Numbered from the stretch's first letter, positions 12,201 through 24,326 are shown. The stretch is DNA of 64,000 nucleotides from Prorocentrum cordatum (GCA_963575745.1 CAUYUJ010019282.1:1-64000); one strand, 5' to 3'. The notes: generated by a model not told the origin, from the letters alone. Program-made: numbers and translations.

Positions 12201-12299
12201 CCCAGCCCTCACAGTTAGGAGGCAACTACTGGGAGGTGTTCGTCGGAAAGATTAGGGAGGAGTAAGCCCCATTGCGGGGCTGTCACGCCAGAAAGGGCC
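9284..12299. other. no gene seen
   Basis: Three kb of GC-rich sequence. I see a short imperfect duplication at about 9,990-10,110 (CGGAGGC..GTGACAGA units) and a CTCCTC run at 10,636-10,662. None of the open frames on either strand shows a family motif, a membrane segment or a repeat-independent composition. Confidence 0.55.
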
Positions 12300-12388
12300 T
12301 CGGATGAAGCCGGATTAGCCAGATTAAGCGGGATCAAGCCAGATTGAGCGGGATCAAGCGGGATTAAGCCGGATTAAGCCGGACTTCG
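12300..12388. repeat. 11-bp GGATTAAGCCG tandem repeat
   Basis: Eight or so units alternate GGATTAAGCC, AGATTAAGCG and GGATCAAGCG. Confidence 0.85.
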
Positions 12389-12551
12389 GACCAGGGCAAA
12401 ATCAGAATTAAACCTCCCGGGAGTTGCATCCGAATCACAGCAAGGGAGGAATCGATGCAACCGCGTGGGCTCACACCTCACGCCAGGCTGCCCGAGCTTG
12501 GCCCGAGAAAGCGGAGTCCCGGCAGAGCAGGGGAGACCACGCACACCGAGC

Positions 12552-12652
<101 letters not shown>

Positions 12653-12690
12653 GGGGGGAGGGGGGGGGGAGGGGGGGGAGAGGGGGAGCA

Positions 12691-15083
12691 CCGAGACATC
12701 TGGAGCACGCCGAGGGATGGGGAAAAAAAGGGCAAGAGCAACCGGACAAGGGGACGACGAGGAAGAGGGTGAGGAGGGGTCAGGCATTTACAAGCGGGGT
12801 CTGAGGCGATTCCCCTCACAAGGGGGGTCAGACACTCCGAGGGAGAGCCGCCTAAGCCCCGATCACGTAGACCAGGGACCCATGAGGAGAAGGTGGGGGA
12901 GGGGAAGCATGAGGAGGTGGGATCCGGAGTTGGATTGGGGAAGGGATGATGAGGGGGTTGGTGCGCGCAGACCCCCTTCCGCGGGAGGATGGGGCAAGGG
13001 GAACTACGAGGACGACGACTATGGCAATGGAGACAACGACGACGAGGAAGGTGTTTGACGTTTCCCAGTGTCACGAACGCACATCACGACGACTTTTCTT
13101 TGAAGTTGGGCTTCTGGAAGCCCGTTTCGGGACCTGGGGCAATCAAACGACCACCTGGATGAGAGAACTACCCTGGGGAAGAATTGGAAATCATTGGGAG
13201 CGGGGGGGGCACGCCGCGAAGAATCGTAGCGTCGTACAAGCGAGGGAGGGCGGGCGGGCAGAAGGAATCGAGGAAGGAGAAGCGGGGAGACCTCTGACGT
13301 CTGATGTCTTCGGCCTTTCTCGCCCCCCCTGGGGGAGGCTCTCGCGACCACGGGTGGACGCGCCTCGGGTTCCTGGTCAGAAAGCGCTCCACGGAGGATC
13401 TGGGGATCGATCTCGAGTCCCCCTCACCAAGGCTGCATCGACCAATTGTTCTTAGAGTCGCGGGTCCCTGGAGCTCTCGCGACGCCCTCCCTGAACACAT
13501 TTGTCGTCCTTGCTTGTTGCGTTCACGGTCAAGGGGCCCGGAAAGCGCAAACAAAAGAGACAGCTCAAGCCGCCAGAGATCTGCGTCTCCCGACAGTCAA
13601 CGCGTAGAATAAGGATGGACTATAAGGATGCAAGGGCCTCGGAAGGCCATGTCGACACTTTTCGAGCGGACTGCGGCCAGCGAAAGTGGCCAAGGATGAA
13701 CCGAAGGGGAAAGATGCAAGGGTCACCTTGAAACGTCGCTCATCCTTAATATGCGCATTGACTCTAGATCTCCCCCGCCCCGCACACCTTGGACAGTCAG
13801 GTGAGAGTTCGGCCGCGAGATGCGGCAGACCAATTTCGGAGACGAGCCTGGCGCCAACTGCTGGAATGAGCCAGATGCTGCCATGAAAGCCCCATGATCA
13901 TGATCGAAACTACGCGGTACAATGTGACAACTTGTCTTACCAGGTGAGCGTCGAATAGAAGCGGGTCTTACACGACAGGACATAGCGACCGTGCGCCATG
14001 GCTTACGCAGGCCGCCAATGTGGTACACCGCGTGGAGAAGAAGGCACTTTCGTGCAGCCTGAACGCGGGAAGCTCATGCGCGAATGCTGGCTCAGTCGAC
14101 CCCGTTTCTTCTGCAACTCCACAAGATGTCTCCGCATCCCCCTCCTGCGTGGCACTCAACTCGCGAGCGTGATTCACCCCCGTCCGTTCCATGCCGCAGT
14201 CTCGCCTCTCTCTCGAGGTCGTTCAGGGGAGTCTCCTCCCTGTGTTTGCAGCCACCAGAGTCGGCGCACGCCTCGTCCTGCTGGAGGCCATCCCACCGTG
14301 CACCTTCCACCTCAGCTCCTCTGCCTGGGCTCCTCTCTCTTTGAACCCGTCACCGCCACGCCCTTCTTTTTTCACAAGCACGGAACAACCGGCACAAAAC
14401 AACCGGCACCCACATCGTGGACAAGCGGTGCATTGGCTGCGAGACTCAGCATGAAACAAACATATTATATACATGTGTTTATCTGTGTATACAGCTGCAC
14501 GTACAGATCCATACACATGTTTACATACAGAGGGAGAGAGGTGAGAGGAAGTACGTGCAGGAGCAACGTGCAACACACTGAGCGTGTTGATTGAAGAAAA
14601 GTGCCAGAACACGACACAACACACACACACACCCGTAGCACGACAAAGCCCCTCCTCTCTCGATCCACCCCGTCCCTTTCCTCCGACCTTCACACGTGAG
14701 ACTGCGCTGGGACCCTTTTAGAAGAAGCCCCGCGAGGCCCCGTGGGGCTCCCGCGTCCTCCTCCCCCTCCTCCTTCTCCTCCTCCAGCTCCTTCCCCTCT
14801 TGCCTCTTGCTCCCTCCTTCTCTGCCTCCCTCTCGGTGGCGCGCGAACGAGCACGAAATCCTCACATAGGAAACCTCCTCGAGATCAACGACACGGCGGC
14901 GCAAGCCCGTGACCGGTACTGCCAAGACAAGCGTCGCCGCCCTCCTGCCTCCCACACCCCAGCCAAACCTCCAGCCAAAACGGACCCCGTAAATGGTGAG
15001 GAATTCCCGGGCGAAACGCCCAGCCCGCCCTAAAAACTGGCTTCGGGGTGTGACAGGGAGAACTGATTTACAAGGAAGAGGAA
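12691..15083. other. no gene seen
   Basis: GGGGA- and GAGG-rich at the left, mixed composition later, with CTCCTC near 14,755-14,820 and a short ACACACAC run at 14,621. No domain is recognisable on either strand. Confidence 0.55.
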
Positions 15084-15161
15084 TGGAGGAGGAGGAGGAG
15101 GAGGAGGAGGAGGAGGAGGAGGAAGAGGAGGAGGAGGAGGAGGAGGAGGAGGAGGAGGAGT
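15084..15161. repeat. GGA microsatellite next to the element's left end
   Basis: About 25 GGA units with GGAAGA interruptions, ending 24 bp before the TIR. Confidence 0.95.
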
Positions 15162-15184
15162 CCTCGTCCCGGTCCTTCGTATGC

Positions 15185-15216
15185 CTAATCCAGAAGCCGC
15201 ATTAAAGTGATCATTT
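15185..15216 (+). repeat. left terminal inverted repeat
   Basis: The first 20 bases are CTAATCCAGAAGCCGCATTA. All 32 bases are identical to the reverse complement of 39,372-39,403, while bases outside the pair do not match. Confidence 0.92.
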
Positions 15217-15225
15217 GTTTTTTGG

Positions 15226-15312
15226 CCACCCCTCTGTCACAGAGGGGGTCAAATATACCCCCCCTCTGTCACAGAGGGGTTCCCAGATGCCCCCCCTCTG
15301 TCACGGAGGACC
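15226..15312. repeat. left subterminal palindrome cluster (3 units)
   Basis: Three units based on CCCCTCTGTCACAGAGGGG lie directly inside the left TIR, with spacers such as GTCAAATATACC. The third is diverged (CACGGAGGAC). Each unit is a nearly perfect palindrome around a single central base. They mirror the cluster inside the right TIR. Confidence 0.9.
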
Positions 15313-15620
15313 TCGTTCTGGGTGCTCTTCTGCCACGGGAGCTCCCGATACGATTGGAGACGATAAAATGTGATAGCGGGATGGGGGATTGGAGGGGGAG
15401 GGAGAAGAAAACGATGAAGGAGAGGAGGCAACGACAGCACCGATGAAAGCACCGTTTCTTTTTCCTTCTCCGCTCGGGCAGCGGTCGCCGAGCACGACGG
15501 CGCGCGCGAGTCGCCGCCGCTCACGATGCATTGGCAAGGCCTCCGCTGCTGCGGAGGGTCGACGTTCGGCCGATGAGGCCTCCCTCCGCTGCTGCGGAGG
15601 GGCGGCTCCTGTGCGATGGT
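15313..15620. other. 3' flank of the EEP gene with two hairpins
   Basis: Non-coding tail of the left-most gene. Family hairpins lie at about 15,539-15,557 and 15,583-15,601, both with CCTCCGC/GCGGAGG stems. Confidence 0.6.
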
Positions 15621-18234
15621 TCAACTAAGCTTTTCCCAGGGATTGGTTTCGGGGGGGGGTTCGACCCACCTCCAAGTCGTGGTCGCGACCTCCCAGTGCC
15701 CCTGGCCGCTGCTCCACCCACTGCGGCTGCTCCACCAGTCACTGGGGCGTTGGTCGCTGCCGAATGCAACTTGCATGTCGCGCCAGGCGGAGTCGACCAT
15801 GCGGTCCTGCAGCGAGGAAGCCTCGCCGCTCGGCTGTTGCCACTCGCGCTCCTCGCCCTCCTTGGTGCGCCACCACTCATCCCTGCGCCACTCCTCGTCT
15901 GTTGGTTGCTGCCGTGGCGTTTGTGGCCTCCGCTGCTGCGGGGGCTCTGGCGGCTCGTGGCCGAGGGCAGCGATCGCGTCCGAGATGTAGATGGCGGCGC
16001 CGCGCTGCCCTCGCTGCTCCAGCGGCGCAGGCCCTGGAGATGGGCACTGCGGGGTCGGCTGCCACCTGGGGGGTGATAAATAATTATTTCTATATCCCCT
16101 CCCTGTCAACTCCCGCCCCTTCCCGACACTCATTTCCTTATGTCATCCCTCGTCCTGCTCAGCCTATTCCTCATTCCCTCTCCTCCCTCCTGCCCTCCCC
16201 GTGCTCCACCGCCCCTCTCCCCCCCTCCCCCTTTCAACCCCCCGCCGCGACCTTCCATCGCCAGCCGCGGGCATGTCGCGGCCGTCGTCCGCGCTTTCGT
16301 CTGCCCATCTTGGTGGGCGCCACGCCTGTTGGGCGCGCTCGTCTTGCTCGTCCCTCTCGCTGTGCTGCTCTGGTGCCTGGCGCTCGGGTCCGTGCTGCTC
16401 GGGCGGCAGCGGCGCCCTGAGCGCAGCTGCCAGCTGTTTCTGGGCGCGCCTGTCTTTCTTCTCTTTGGCTCTCTCCTGCTTCCTCCCCGGCGAACGCACG
16501 CTGGCCATGCGCATTTGGAACAGGAGAGGGTAGTGGGCGCCGCCGTGCCAGCGCCCCTCCACCTCCACGGTCTCTGGCGGGAACGTCTTCTGCAACGCGC
16601 GGAAGAGGGTCACCTCGCGATTACTAGAGAAGCGGTGGTCCCCTCTAGCCTCAGCCTCGGCGCGCCTCAGTTTCTCACTCCTCCTTCTCTTGGATCTTGC
16701 GTTGGCATTCCTCTGACTGAGTCAGTAAATCCTGGAGGTGCTCGCGGGCGTCTTTTTTCGGGTAGTAGCAAGAGTAAGGCATCCCAGGGCCTCCGTTCTG
16801 GCTGTGGTGCCAGTACGTCGGCTGCGATGATGGGCTGGTGGCGGCCCCCGCTGCTGCGGGGGCCTCTGCCTTGCTTCTGTTACGGTACCCGATCTCACCG
16901 ATCACCGACTTGCGTGCGAAGAGCAACCCCGTCTCGTCTCTGTCGTGCACGGCGCTCAGCGGCCAGCACAGGGTGTACTCGCCAGGCCTGTTGAGAACGA
17001 AGATGCCGCAGCTGTCCAAGCACGGAGTGCCGTCCAATCCGCGCCAGAAGTACGCTGCTGCCGTCTCCAATCGCATGCCTAGACCCCGAAGACTCGGCAG
17101 CGTCTGTGTGAGCGCCATGTTGAAATCCCCACAAAGGATGTCAACGCTGTTGTCCTGCAAGATGGTCGCCAACCTCGGCCACCACGTCTTGTGAGCCTCG
17201 TTAAAGCCTCTGGAATTTTTCGCCGTGTCGCGGTGGAGGTGCACCGCGCACACCCGCACTTTCGAGCCGAAGTGGGCGTAGGTTTGATCGAAGTAGAGCT
17301 CAACCACCATGATCCTCGAGAACGCTTCCATCTTGCGCCCTCTTGCTGTTCTGTAGTGGCCGTCGACACTCCTTTCCCAGTGGAGCAGCCGCATTTCGTA
17401 ACACAGATTTGCGCGCGCAGCGATGCACAAGGACTTGTCCTCACGCCCGCGCAGGGTCAAGTATTCGTACTCTGGTCGATTCTGGAGCTGTTGGCAATCG
17501 CCAACACTCGCAGCACGACTTCCTCTTGCTGTCGCCATCGCTGCTGCGGGGGCGACAAAAGGCCCACCGCTGCTGCTGCTTTGGCCCTCCGCTGCTGACG
17601 CCCCCGCTGCTGCGGGGGCGTCCGCCTGCAGCGGCGGTGGTCTCCCTGGCCGCTGTAGGATTGACTCCATCTGCTCCTCACATTCCGCAAAGCACGCCAC
17701 GAGAGCAGGGCAATGCCGCAGCTGCAACTCAAGTCTCCGCCGCTGGTCCGCGTGGTTGGTCTCGCTCGGCATGGAGCCCCAGTTCCCGAACAGGACGGAA
17801 AGGTTGCCCACGTTGTCGTTCCGTGGCCTGTTCACGTCAGCCGCTCTTCTTTCGCAGAAGAACTTTGGCGGGACGGTGTCGCGAAGACGGCATTCGCGCC
17901 GCTCGACGTCGTTGGGCGGCCTGCAGCCCCTAAATTCCTGAGGCTCTTCGTCGTCGCTCGGATCCACCACGGAGTCGCCTGGGCGGGTGCGCATCGTAGA
18001 AACTTCTGATCGCGCCGCCGCTGCTGAGCTTGAGACGCCAGGCCGCGCAGCCCCCGCTGCTGCGGGGGTTCTCTCTGGCACAAGGGCCCAAGGACCCTTC
18101 CAGGGTTCTGCCTGACCACCTACAGGTCGCCAAACCTTCCCAGATTTCGCTGTGAACACTGCCGTCAGTCGGCCCCGAGGCCCCGCTGCTGCGGGGCCCA
18201 ATGGGCTGCTGCTGCTGCTGGTGGCCGCGGCCAT
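15621..18234 (-). CDS. EEP-superfamily nuclease-like protein, two exons, one frameshift
   Basis: Start at 18,234 (a second ATG, 80 codons in, is also possible). Residues ~143-440 resemble an exonuclease/endonuclease/phosphatase fold: GNWGS at ~150, AECEE at ~183, VHLHRD at ~331, GDFNMA at ~369 (the metal-binding Asp/Asn motif) and SAVHDRD at ~427. Two family hairpins are translated as Ala-rich inserts (PAAAG at ~58 and ~207). The first frame stops at 16,675, but shifting one base there continues a charged helical stretch (EKLRRAEAEARG) and an ordinary-looking domain (VTLFRALQKTFPPE, WHGGAHYPLLFQM). This points to a 1-nt indel rather than a true stop. An intron at 16,066-16,250 then joins in phase to a Trp-rich tail ending at 15,621. 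EEP proteins cleave nucleic acid or phosphodiesters; the substrate here is unknown. It may assist transposition or be cargo. Confidence 0.75.
16066..16250 (-). other. intron (185 bp) in the EEP gene
   Basis: Donor GAAG|GTCGCGG and acceptor CCCCCCAG|GTGGC, with AGGT at both junctions. Removing it joins GGA-AG to G-TGG and restores one frame (G-R-W-Q-P). It contains stops in that frame. The AG|G acceptor context is typical of dinoflagellate introns. Confidence 0.65.
17597..17622 (+). repeat. family hairpin with perfect 11-bp stem
   Basis: GACGCCCCCGC and GCGGGGGCGTC flank the TGCT loop. It lies inside the EEP gene in the Ala-rich insert (DAPAAAGA). A neighbour at 17,531-17,556 has GTCGCC/GGCGAC outer arms and only two stem mismatches. 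Confidence 0.95.
18179..18198 (+). repeat. family hairpin with GGCCCCGC/GCGGGGCC stem
   Basis: Perfect 8-bp stem with TGCT loop, encoding GPAAAGP near the N-terminus of the EEP protein. The same stem sequence occurs at 23,044 and 37,744. Confidence 0.95.
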
Positions 18235-18866
<632 letters not shown>

Positions 18867-21800
18867 TCAGAGGCCCCCAGCTGCAGGGAGCGCAAGCGCC
18901 AGGGAGCCAGACAGACGGCGTCGCGTCTCACTGTGCACAAACATGCTGAAAGCTCTCGGGTTGCCCCCCAAGTACTCGTCTATGACGTTCTGCAACCATG
19001 TGGCAAACGTCTCCGGCCACTTTCCACCGAAGTCCTCCATGCCAGCGGCGTCCCATTCCCGCCGAAACCAGTCAAAATCTGACCGCTGAGCTGCAGAAAG
19101 CCCAGAACCCAAAATCGCAAGGCGATTCAGCGCGTCGCACCTCGACGTTCGACCCGCCACGCCTCCGCAGCTGCGAAGGCCCGCGCCCAGCTCGGATAAC
19201 CCGACATGCTTCATCCTGTGTTTGATATCTATGGCTGCCTCTGCGTCTAAGAGTTTGGCTTGCTGTGTCCTCAGCAGCTTGCGCGCTTTCTTTACGTCGT
19301 CCCCCAGGCGGGTTAGCTCTTCTCTGCGCCGCGCCTCGACATCCCGCTGTCGTTTCTCGTTTCTGAGCGTCGCCTCGCGGGCGTCCTCGTATGCTGCGAG
19401 GGCTCGCTGAACCCCAGGATCTTCCTTCGACACTTCACGCACTCGCCTCCGTTCTTTCCGTAATTGCGTCTCCATGAACGTGGCCCCCGCGATGTCGCCC
19501 CAGCTGCGCAACTCCTCAGCGATCGACGAATACGTTCTCATCAATTCAGACGTCTGCTCCGCAGTTTCCATACGAGACGTCGACAGGCCAGGCGGTGCCT
19601 CCAGCGCGCTCTCCCCCGCCGCTGCTGCGGTGAGACTTTGATTGGCCCATTCGTAGTCAAACTCGCCAGCGGCGCTCCACCCGTCGTCGTCCTCGCTCCC
19701 ATCATCTTCATCTCCTTCGAGGGCGTCGACGGAATTGCCACCCTCAGTGCCCCCGCTGCTGCGGAGACCCTCGGCTGCGTCTTCCGCCCCCTCCATGCCA
19801 TGCCAAATCTTGTCGCCCTCGTCCAGAGCCGTGTCGTCTCCAAGGTTCGCGAACACGTCGTCGCAGTGGCCGCGTCGAGGGTGCGGGAGGACCAATCGCA
19901 TGATGTCTTTGTAAGTCCATCTCAAGCGCCCCGCCTGTACCTCTTCTTCGACCTCCGCTACTGCGGCGGCGACCTTCTCACGCATCCCCAACTTTCTCCA
20001 GAAATGGCCTGCCTCCTTGCATATGCGCGCGTCCAAGTCCGCATCCCACAGATTTGCCTTGAAACCAGTTTCCCAGTACCCGTCTGCCGCAGCCAAGTGA
20101 AGACTCATTTGGGACATCACTTCCACCATCAAGTCAATGCATTCTAACTTGTCCAGCTGTGGGACGCACTGGCCCAGCCTCATGGCTCTCAGCAGCGCGG
20201 CTCCTTCTCTCTTCATGTACTCGCGCTTGGCGTGTTGATTCAGATGTGTGTCCACAGTTTGGAGGATTGGGGTTACGCCGCCCCCGTGCGGGATGAACAC
20301 GTACCCTCGAGACCAACATAGCTTACTCACAAGCGGGGACAAGTGAGGGCCATGATCATCCGCCATCATAATTCTCCACTCCCGCTGCTGCGGAGGCTCT
20401 GGCAGATGAGGGAGGTGGCGGTCCAGGTACGCGAGCACGCACGGTGTCCGGTAAGACCCCTTGGTGCTGGTGGTCGCCGACACCCATCTGCCGAACCCTC
20501 GGCGCCGAAGGTGTTCGAGCAGGCGCGGCCTCAACTTCTCTCCTCCCCCCTCCGCCTTGAACATGCACTCCATCGGTGGGGGGCCTTCTCTCCGCAGTCG
20601 ATCCTTGTCGCTCATTGTCATGAAATTGGCCGTCCACCGCTCCCGCACCGCGCCGTGGCACTCCACCAGTGGCACTTCGACCCCCGCTACTGCGAGGGTC
20701 CTCACGCCAGCTGATCCTGTTTCATTGTGGTGGAAAGGCGACTGGTCGAAGTTCTCCATCTCGGGATCCTGCTCGTTGAGTAGCACGCACGCGGCGCGCA
20801 CCCTAAACACGTTCAGCCAGCCTCGCTCGAGGCGCTCTTCCAAGACGGGCAGCGGGCACTTGTACTTCCTGTTCGGGTACCGCATGCTGAGGCCGTATTC
20901 CTTGCGCCAGGAGGCCCACCAGCGCGACCTCAACTCCACGGCGGCGGGTCGCTGCCCGATCCGCAGCTGCTGCGTGACGTACTCGCCCATGAGCTCCAAC
21001 GCTTTGGTCTGGAGCATGCTTTGCGTGAACCTTGCTATCTTCGCTGGCTCTCTTTGGGTACTTCGCAGTCCACTTTTGATCATCTTCCAATCCACACTGT
21101 GCCGAATGGAACTCCACCATTCAAACAGAGCTTGCCGCAACCAAGGGCATTTTCGAGCTGGGCCCTGTCCCTGTTGTGGTATCCTTTTCCGCCCTTTCCA
21201 CTTCAGGAGGCGCCCCTGCCCGTGCTGCTTCTCGTGTCCCCGCGGCTGCCGAACAGCCTCCGCTACTGCGGAGGCGTATTTCGACGACAGAAAAGCCTTG
21301 TGCCAGCGCCGCACAACGTGCGTGCGCTTCCTGAGAGGGAGACGGGACATGGAACCCCAGTCCCACGCATCCATGAATGAACGCGCCCCTCCATACGGAA
21401 AGCGGTCTCCAGGCGTCCAGCCTAAAGAGCGCATGTGCTCGTCGAAAGCACCCGCTATCTCCATCCTCGAGCACAGGAGCGACGGGACCACCACGCGCTT
21501 CTTGTTCTGGGCGGGGGCTTTGCGCTCGCAGCCGCGGTTCCTGTACCTCAAGAGCTGCTCCTCCCGCTCTGCGGGCATCAACTCCCGAGCTACGTCCAGG
21601 GCGCACGCAGCGTCTGTCAGTCCTGTCCACCATTGGATGGCTTGCACGAGCTCCTGACAGACAGCCTCGGCGTCGACTTCCACCACGGCCAAGTCCTCAG
21701 GTGGCGCCGCCGCTGCTGCGGCGGCAACGCCCTGTGCTCTCGGAGGGGCGGCGTGGCCAGGCTGCGGGACAAGTTCTTCGTCGTCTAAGGCGCTCTGCAG

Positions 21801-23540
21801 GCGACGAAGCTCCTGGACGTCATCCTGCGTGACTTCTTGTGTCAGGACCATCGCGTCGAGGAACCACGCCAGCCGCACCCTTTGCACGATGTAGTCCGCG
21901 ATGTCCTGGCGGGCGGGCATGGAGGAGGGGCAAGGAGACTCGGCGGGGAGGGCACGAGGGGAGAGAAGGGCGGGATGGGAGAGGCATGAAGGCAGAATGG
22001 GGAGACAAGGAGGGGAAGAGCATGTGGGGGCAGCAGAGATGGAAGCGAAGGATCAGGGTGGTCGGAGAGAGCAACTGTCCTGGCGGAGCTCCCTGCGAGA
22101 CTCTCGCGTGGAAACCTCCTGGGTCATCTGCAACATGCAATCCAAACCGCAGTCCCCGTCTGCGACTGTGGACACGACGAACACACCGAGAGCCGAATAG
22201 AAACCGTCCACCGTCGAAGCATCTCCCGTGAAATCCACAAAGTCGGTGGAGACGCCTGCGATAAAATGATTGCATCGAAACAAAGGATACTCCTCCGACA
22301 CGGGGGCCCAGTCCGGTGGCCCCGAGTCTCGGGGGACGGCGCAACACGCGATCGCGTCCACCGCAGGCTCGCGGGTTAACTCCTCTAGTTTCCACGGCGG
22401 CAAGACAGCTTTGCAAAGGTCGACTCTGTTGCGTCCTTCCCACACGTAGACGCGCACCTTCCGCAACAGCGCAAAGATTACGAAAGCAGAATATCCTATC
22501 CACTCTCGGCCTCCCCCCGGCCTTCCGCGAATACTGCGCGACAGCTTCATCAATTTCTCGAAGCACCTCTGGCCTTGTTCTGAAAGTGCCCCTGCAGGCG
22601 CCCCCGCTGCTGCGGGGGCGCCTGCAGGGGCAACCGCAGCGCCTGCTGTCGCGGCTGTCTGTTCACAGGCGGTAACTGCCGCAACTTCCGCCCCTGGAAG
22701 CACGGGTTCCGCTACGTCGCGAACAGCAAGCGGGGCGGGTTGGGGGAAAGCGACAGGGGCAACCTCCTTTGCTGAGAGAGCTGCTGTTGCCGCGGAGTCC
22801 TTCAAGACAGACTCCACTGCGGAAGCGGCCTCGGCGATTGCGTCGGCGCCAGGCGCGCCAGCAGGACCTACGGACGCCTCCGCTGTGGCGGGCTCTGCAG
22901 AAGGGCACGCGCACGGCGCCGCCGCCACTTCAGGAGGAGGCACGCACGCTTCCGCTGACGCACCCGCTGCTGCGGGGCCGTCAGAAGAGCCCACATACGG
23001 CTCCGCTGCCACTTCAGCAGGGGCCACGCACGCCTCCGCTGACGGCCCCGCTGCTGCGGGGCCTTCAGCAGGGCCCACCGACGGCTCCGCTGCCGCTTCA
23101 GCAGGGGCCTCGCACGCCTCGGCCGGCGCCTCCGCTGCTGCGGGGGCTCCCGCTCCTGCGGGCCACCCGCCCGCGCATTGCACTAAATGCCAGGGCGCTT
23201 GCAAGTCTGACCACTTATTGTAGTCCACGGAACCGTCCGCCAGACGATGGTCGCTGGGACACGGCCACTGCGAGCAGAAATGAATCTTCTTACACATGCG
23301 TCTGCCAGAGTCATAATGGCAAGCCGCGCCGCTGCTGCGGCGCATAACGTACCCGAATCCGAATATTGTCCCCTTTAGTTTCCGTGGGTTCATGAGCACG
23401 AAGTCGGGGTCTTTCTTTTTGTCTTCTTGGTACCAAAACTCCACAAATTCGTTGGCCTCGCGGTCGTGCCCGACTCGCAGAGGCGCGTTTGCAGGGCGAG
23501 CGTCTCCTGGGTCTGGAGGCGGAGCGGCTGCGGCTGCCAT
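18867..23540 (-). CDS. OTU-like protease fused to DDE_1/pogo-type transposase, two exons
   Basis: Exon 1 runs 23,540-22,080 (487 codons) and exon 2 runs 21,905-18,867 (1,012 codons). Residues ~69-100 form a Cys/His cluster (GAACHYDSG, CKKIHFC, PCPSDH). About 126-335 is a Pro/Ala/Glu repeat region seeded by hairpins. About 345-540 is OTU-like: a WIGYSAF...VRVYVW segment with NHFIAG (His ~425), then VADGDCGLD (Cys ~464), then a helix that crosses the intron. About 815-832 resembles the CENP-B-type helix-turn-helix (WWASWRKEYGLS). The DDE core has NFDQSPF (Asp ~874), MADDHGPH (Asp ~1003-1004) and ILQTVDTHLNQHAK (Asp ~1039), giving a DD-D triad typical of DDE_1 transposases. An acidic stretch and a coiled coil precede the C-terminus. 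The start was chosen because a decayed duplicate begins its homology with the corresponding codon mutated to GTG. It probably catalyses mobilisation of this element in the nucleus. Confidence 0.82.
21706..21725 (+). repeat. family hairpin with GCCGCCGC/GCGGCGGC stem
   Basis: Perfect 8-bp stem with TGCT loop, in the N-terminal part of exon 2 where it encodes an Ala run. Nearly the same hairpin occurs at 38,645 in the first gene. Confidence 0.95.
21906..22079 (-). other. 174-bp intron flanked by an 11-bp direct repeat
   Basis: On the minus strand the sequence CCGCCAGGACA occurs at both ends of the removed segment. Splicing CCAG|GACAGTTG to CCGCCAG|GACATCG gives a GA-AG intron and joins R-Q to D-I-A-D-Y in phase. 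The segment holds an in-frame TGA and a pyrimidine-rich 3' end (CTCCTTGCCCCTCCTCC). GA donors are documented in dinoflagellates. The direct repeat suggests an intron gained by insertion with target duplication (introner-like). Confidence 0.72.
22587..22632 (+). repeat. 46-bp family hairpin with perfect 21-bp stem
   Basis: The left arm starts TGCCCCTGCAGGCGCCCC and is perfectly complementary to the right arm around TGCT. It is the longest stem of the family and lies within the OTU-DDE exon 1, encoding APAGAPAAAGAPAGA. Confidence 0.97.
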
Positions 23541-24285
23541 GATGCCGAAGCCATGCGCGCGCACACGCGGCCGCCCTCTGGTCTCGAGCCCAGCGCTGCA
23601 GGGCAAGCAAACGGCCGCATCCCCCCACAAGGAGGATGTACAAGGGGGCGGGAGGAACGAGGAACAAGGGAGATATGCGGGGACCAGCGGACACACGCCT
23701 GAAAAAACACGACCGTCGGCATGCTTCGCGAGGGTTGCTGCTGTGAGATGGGCTGGTGAGGAGGGGCCCGAACGACTCACACCAGGACGGGCGGCCCGAA
23801 CGACGCGCCGAAAACTCAGAAGCATGCGCACACGAACGAACGCCCCGAACGACTCCGAGAACACTCACCAGAAAACAAGGCCAGAATGTAGGAAGTCGTC
23901 GACATCGTCGTCGAGGGAAGGCGAACGCGGCACGGGGGATGATGATAGTCTCCTCTTCCACCGTGAAGCAAGAGCCCCCCCCCAAAAAAAAGCGGGCCGC
24001 TCGGGCGTTTGTACTAGACGCCAAAAGTGCAACATCCCTGCAGGCCGCCTCTGCAGGAATTGAGGCGCAGCCCCTCCCGCAGCCGCACTGCGGATGCGCC
24101 AGCGGGCGCGGGGGAGCGGCGGTGGCGCCAGCGCGCAGCTGGTAGCTGTCCCCTCCTCCCCCCCCATCATGGCGATGATGAGAATGATGAGCATCCTACG
24201 ATGATGAGGCCCTATGTCCTGTCCCAGAGTCTCGGGCCCCGCCCTGGGCCGCGGGCCACGCCCCTGCGACCGTGTATATATATAC

Positions 24286-24326
<41 letters not shown>

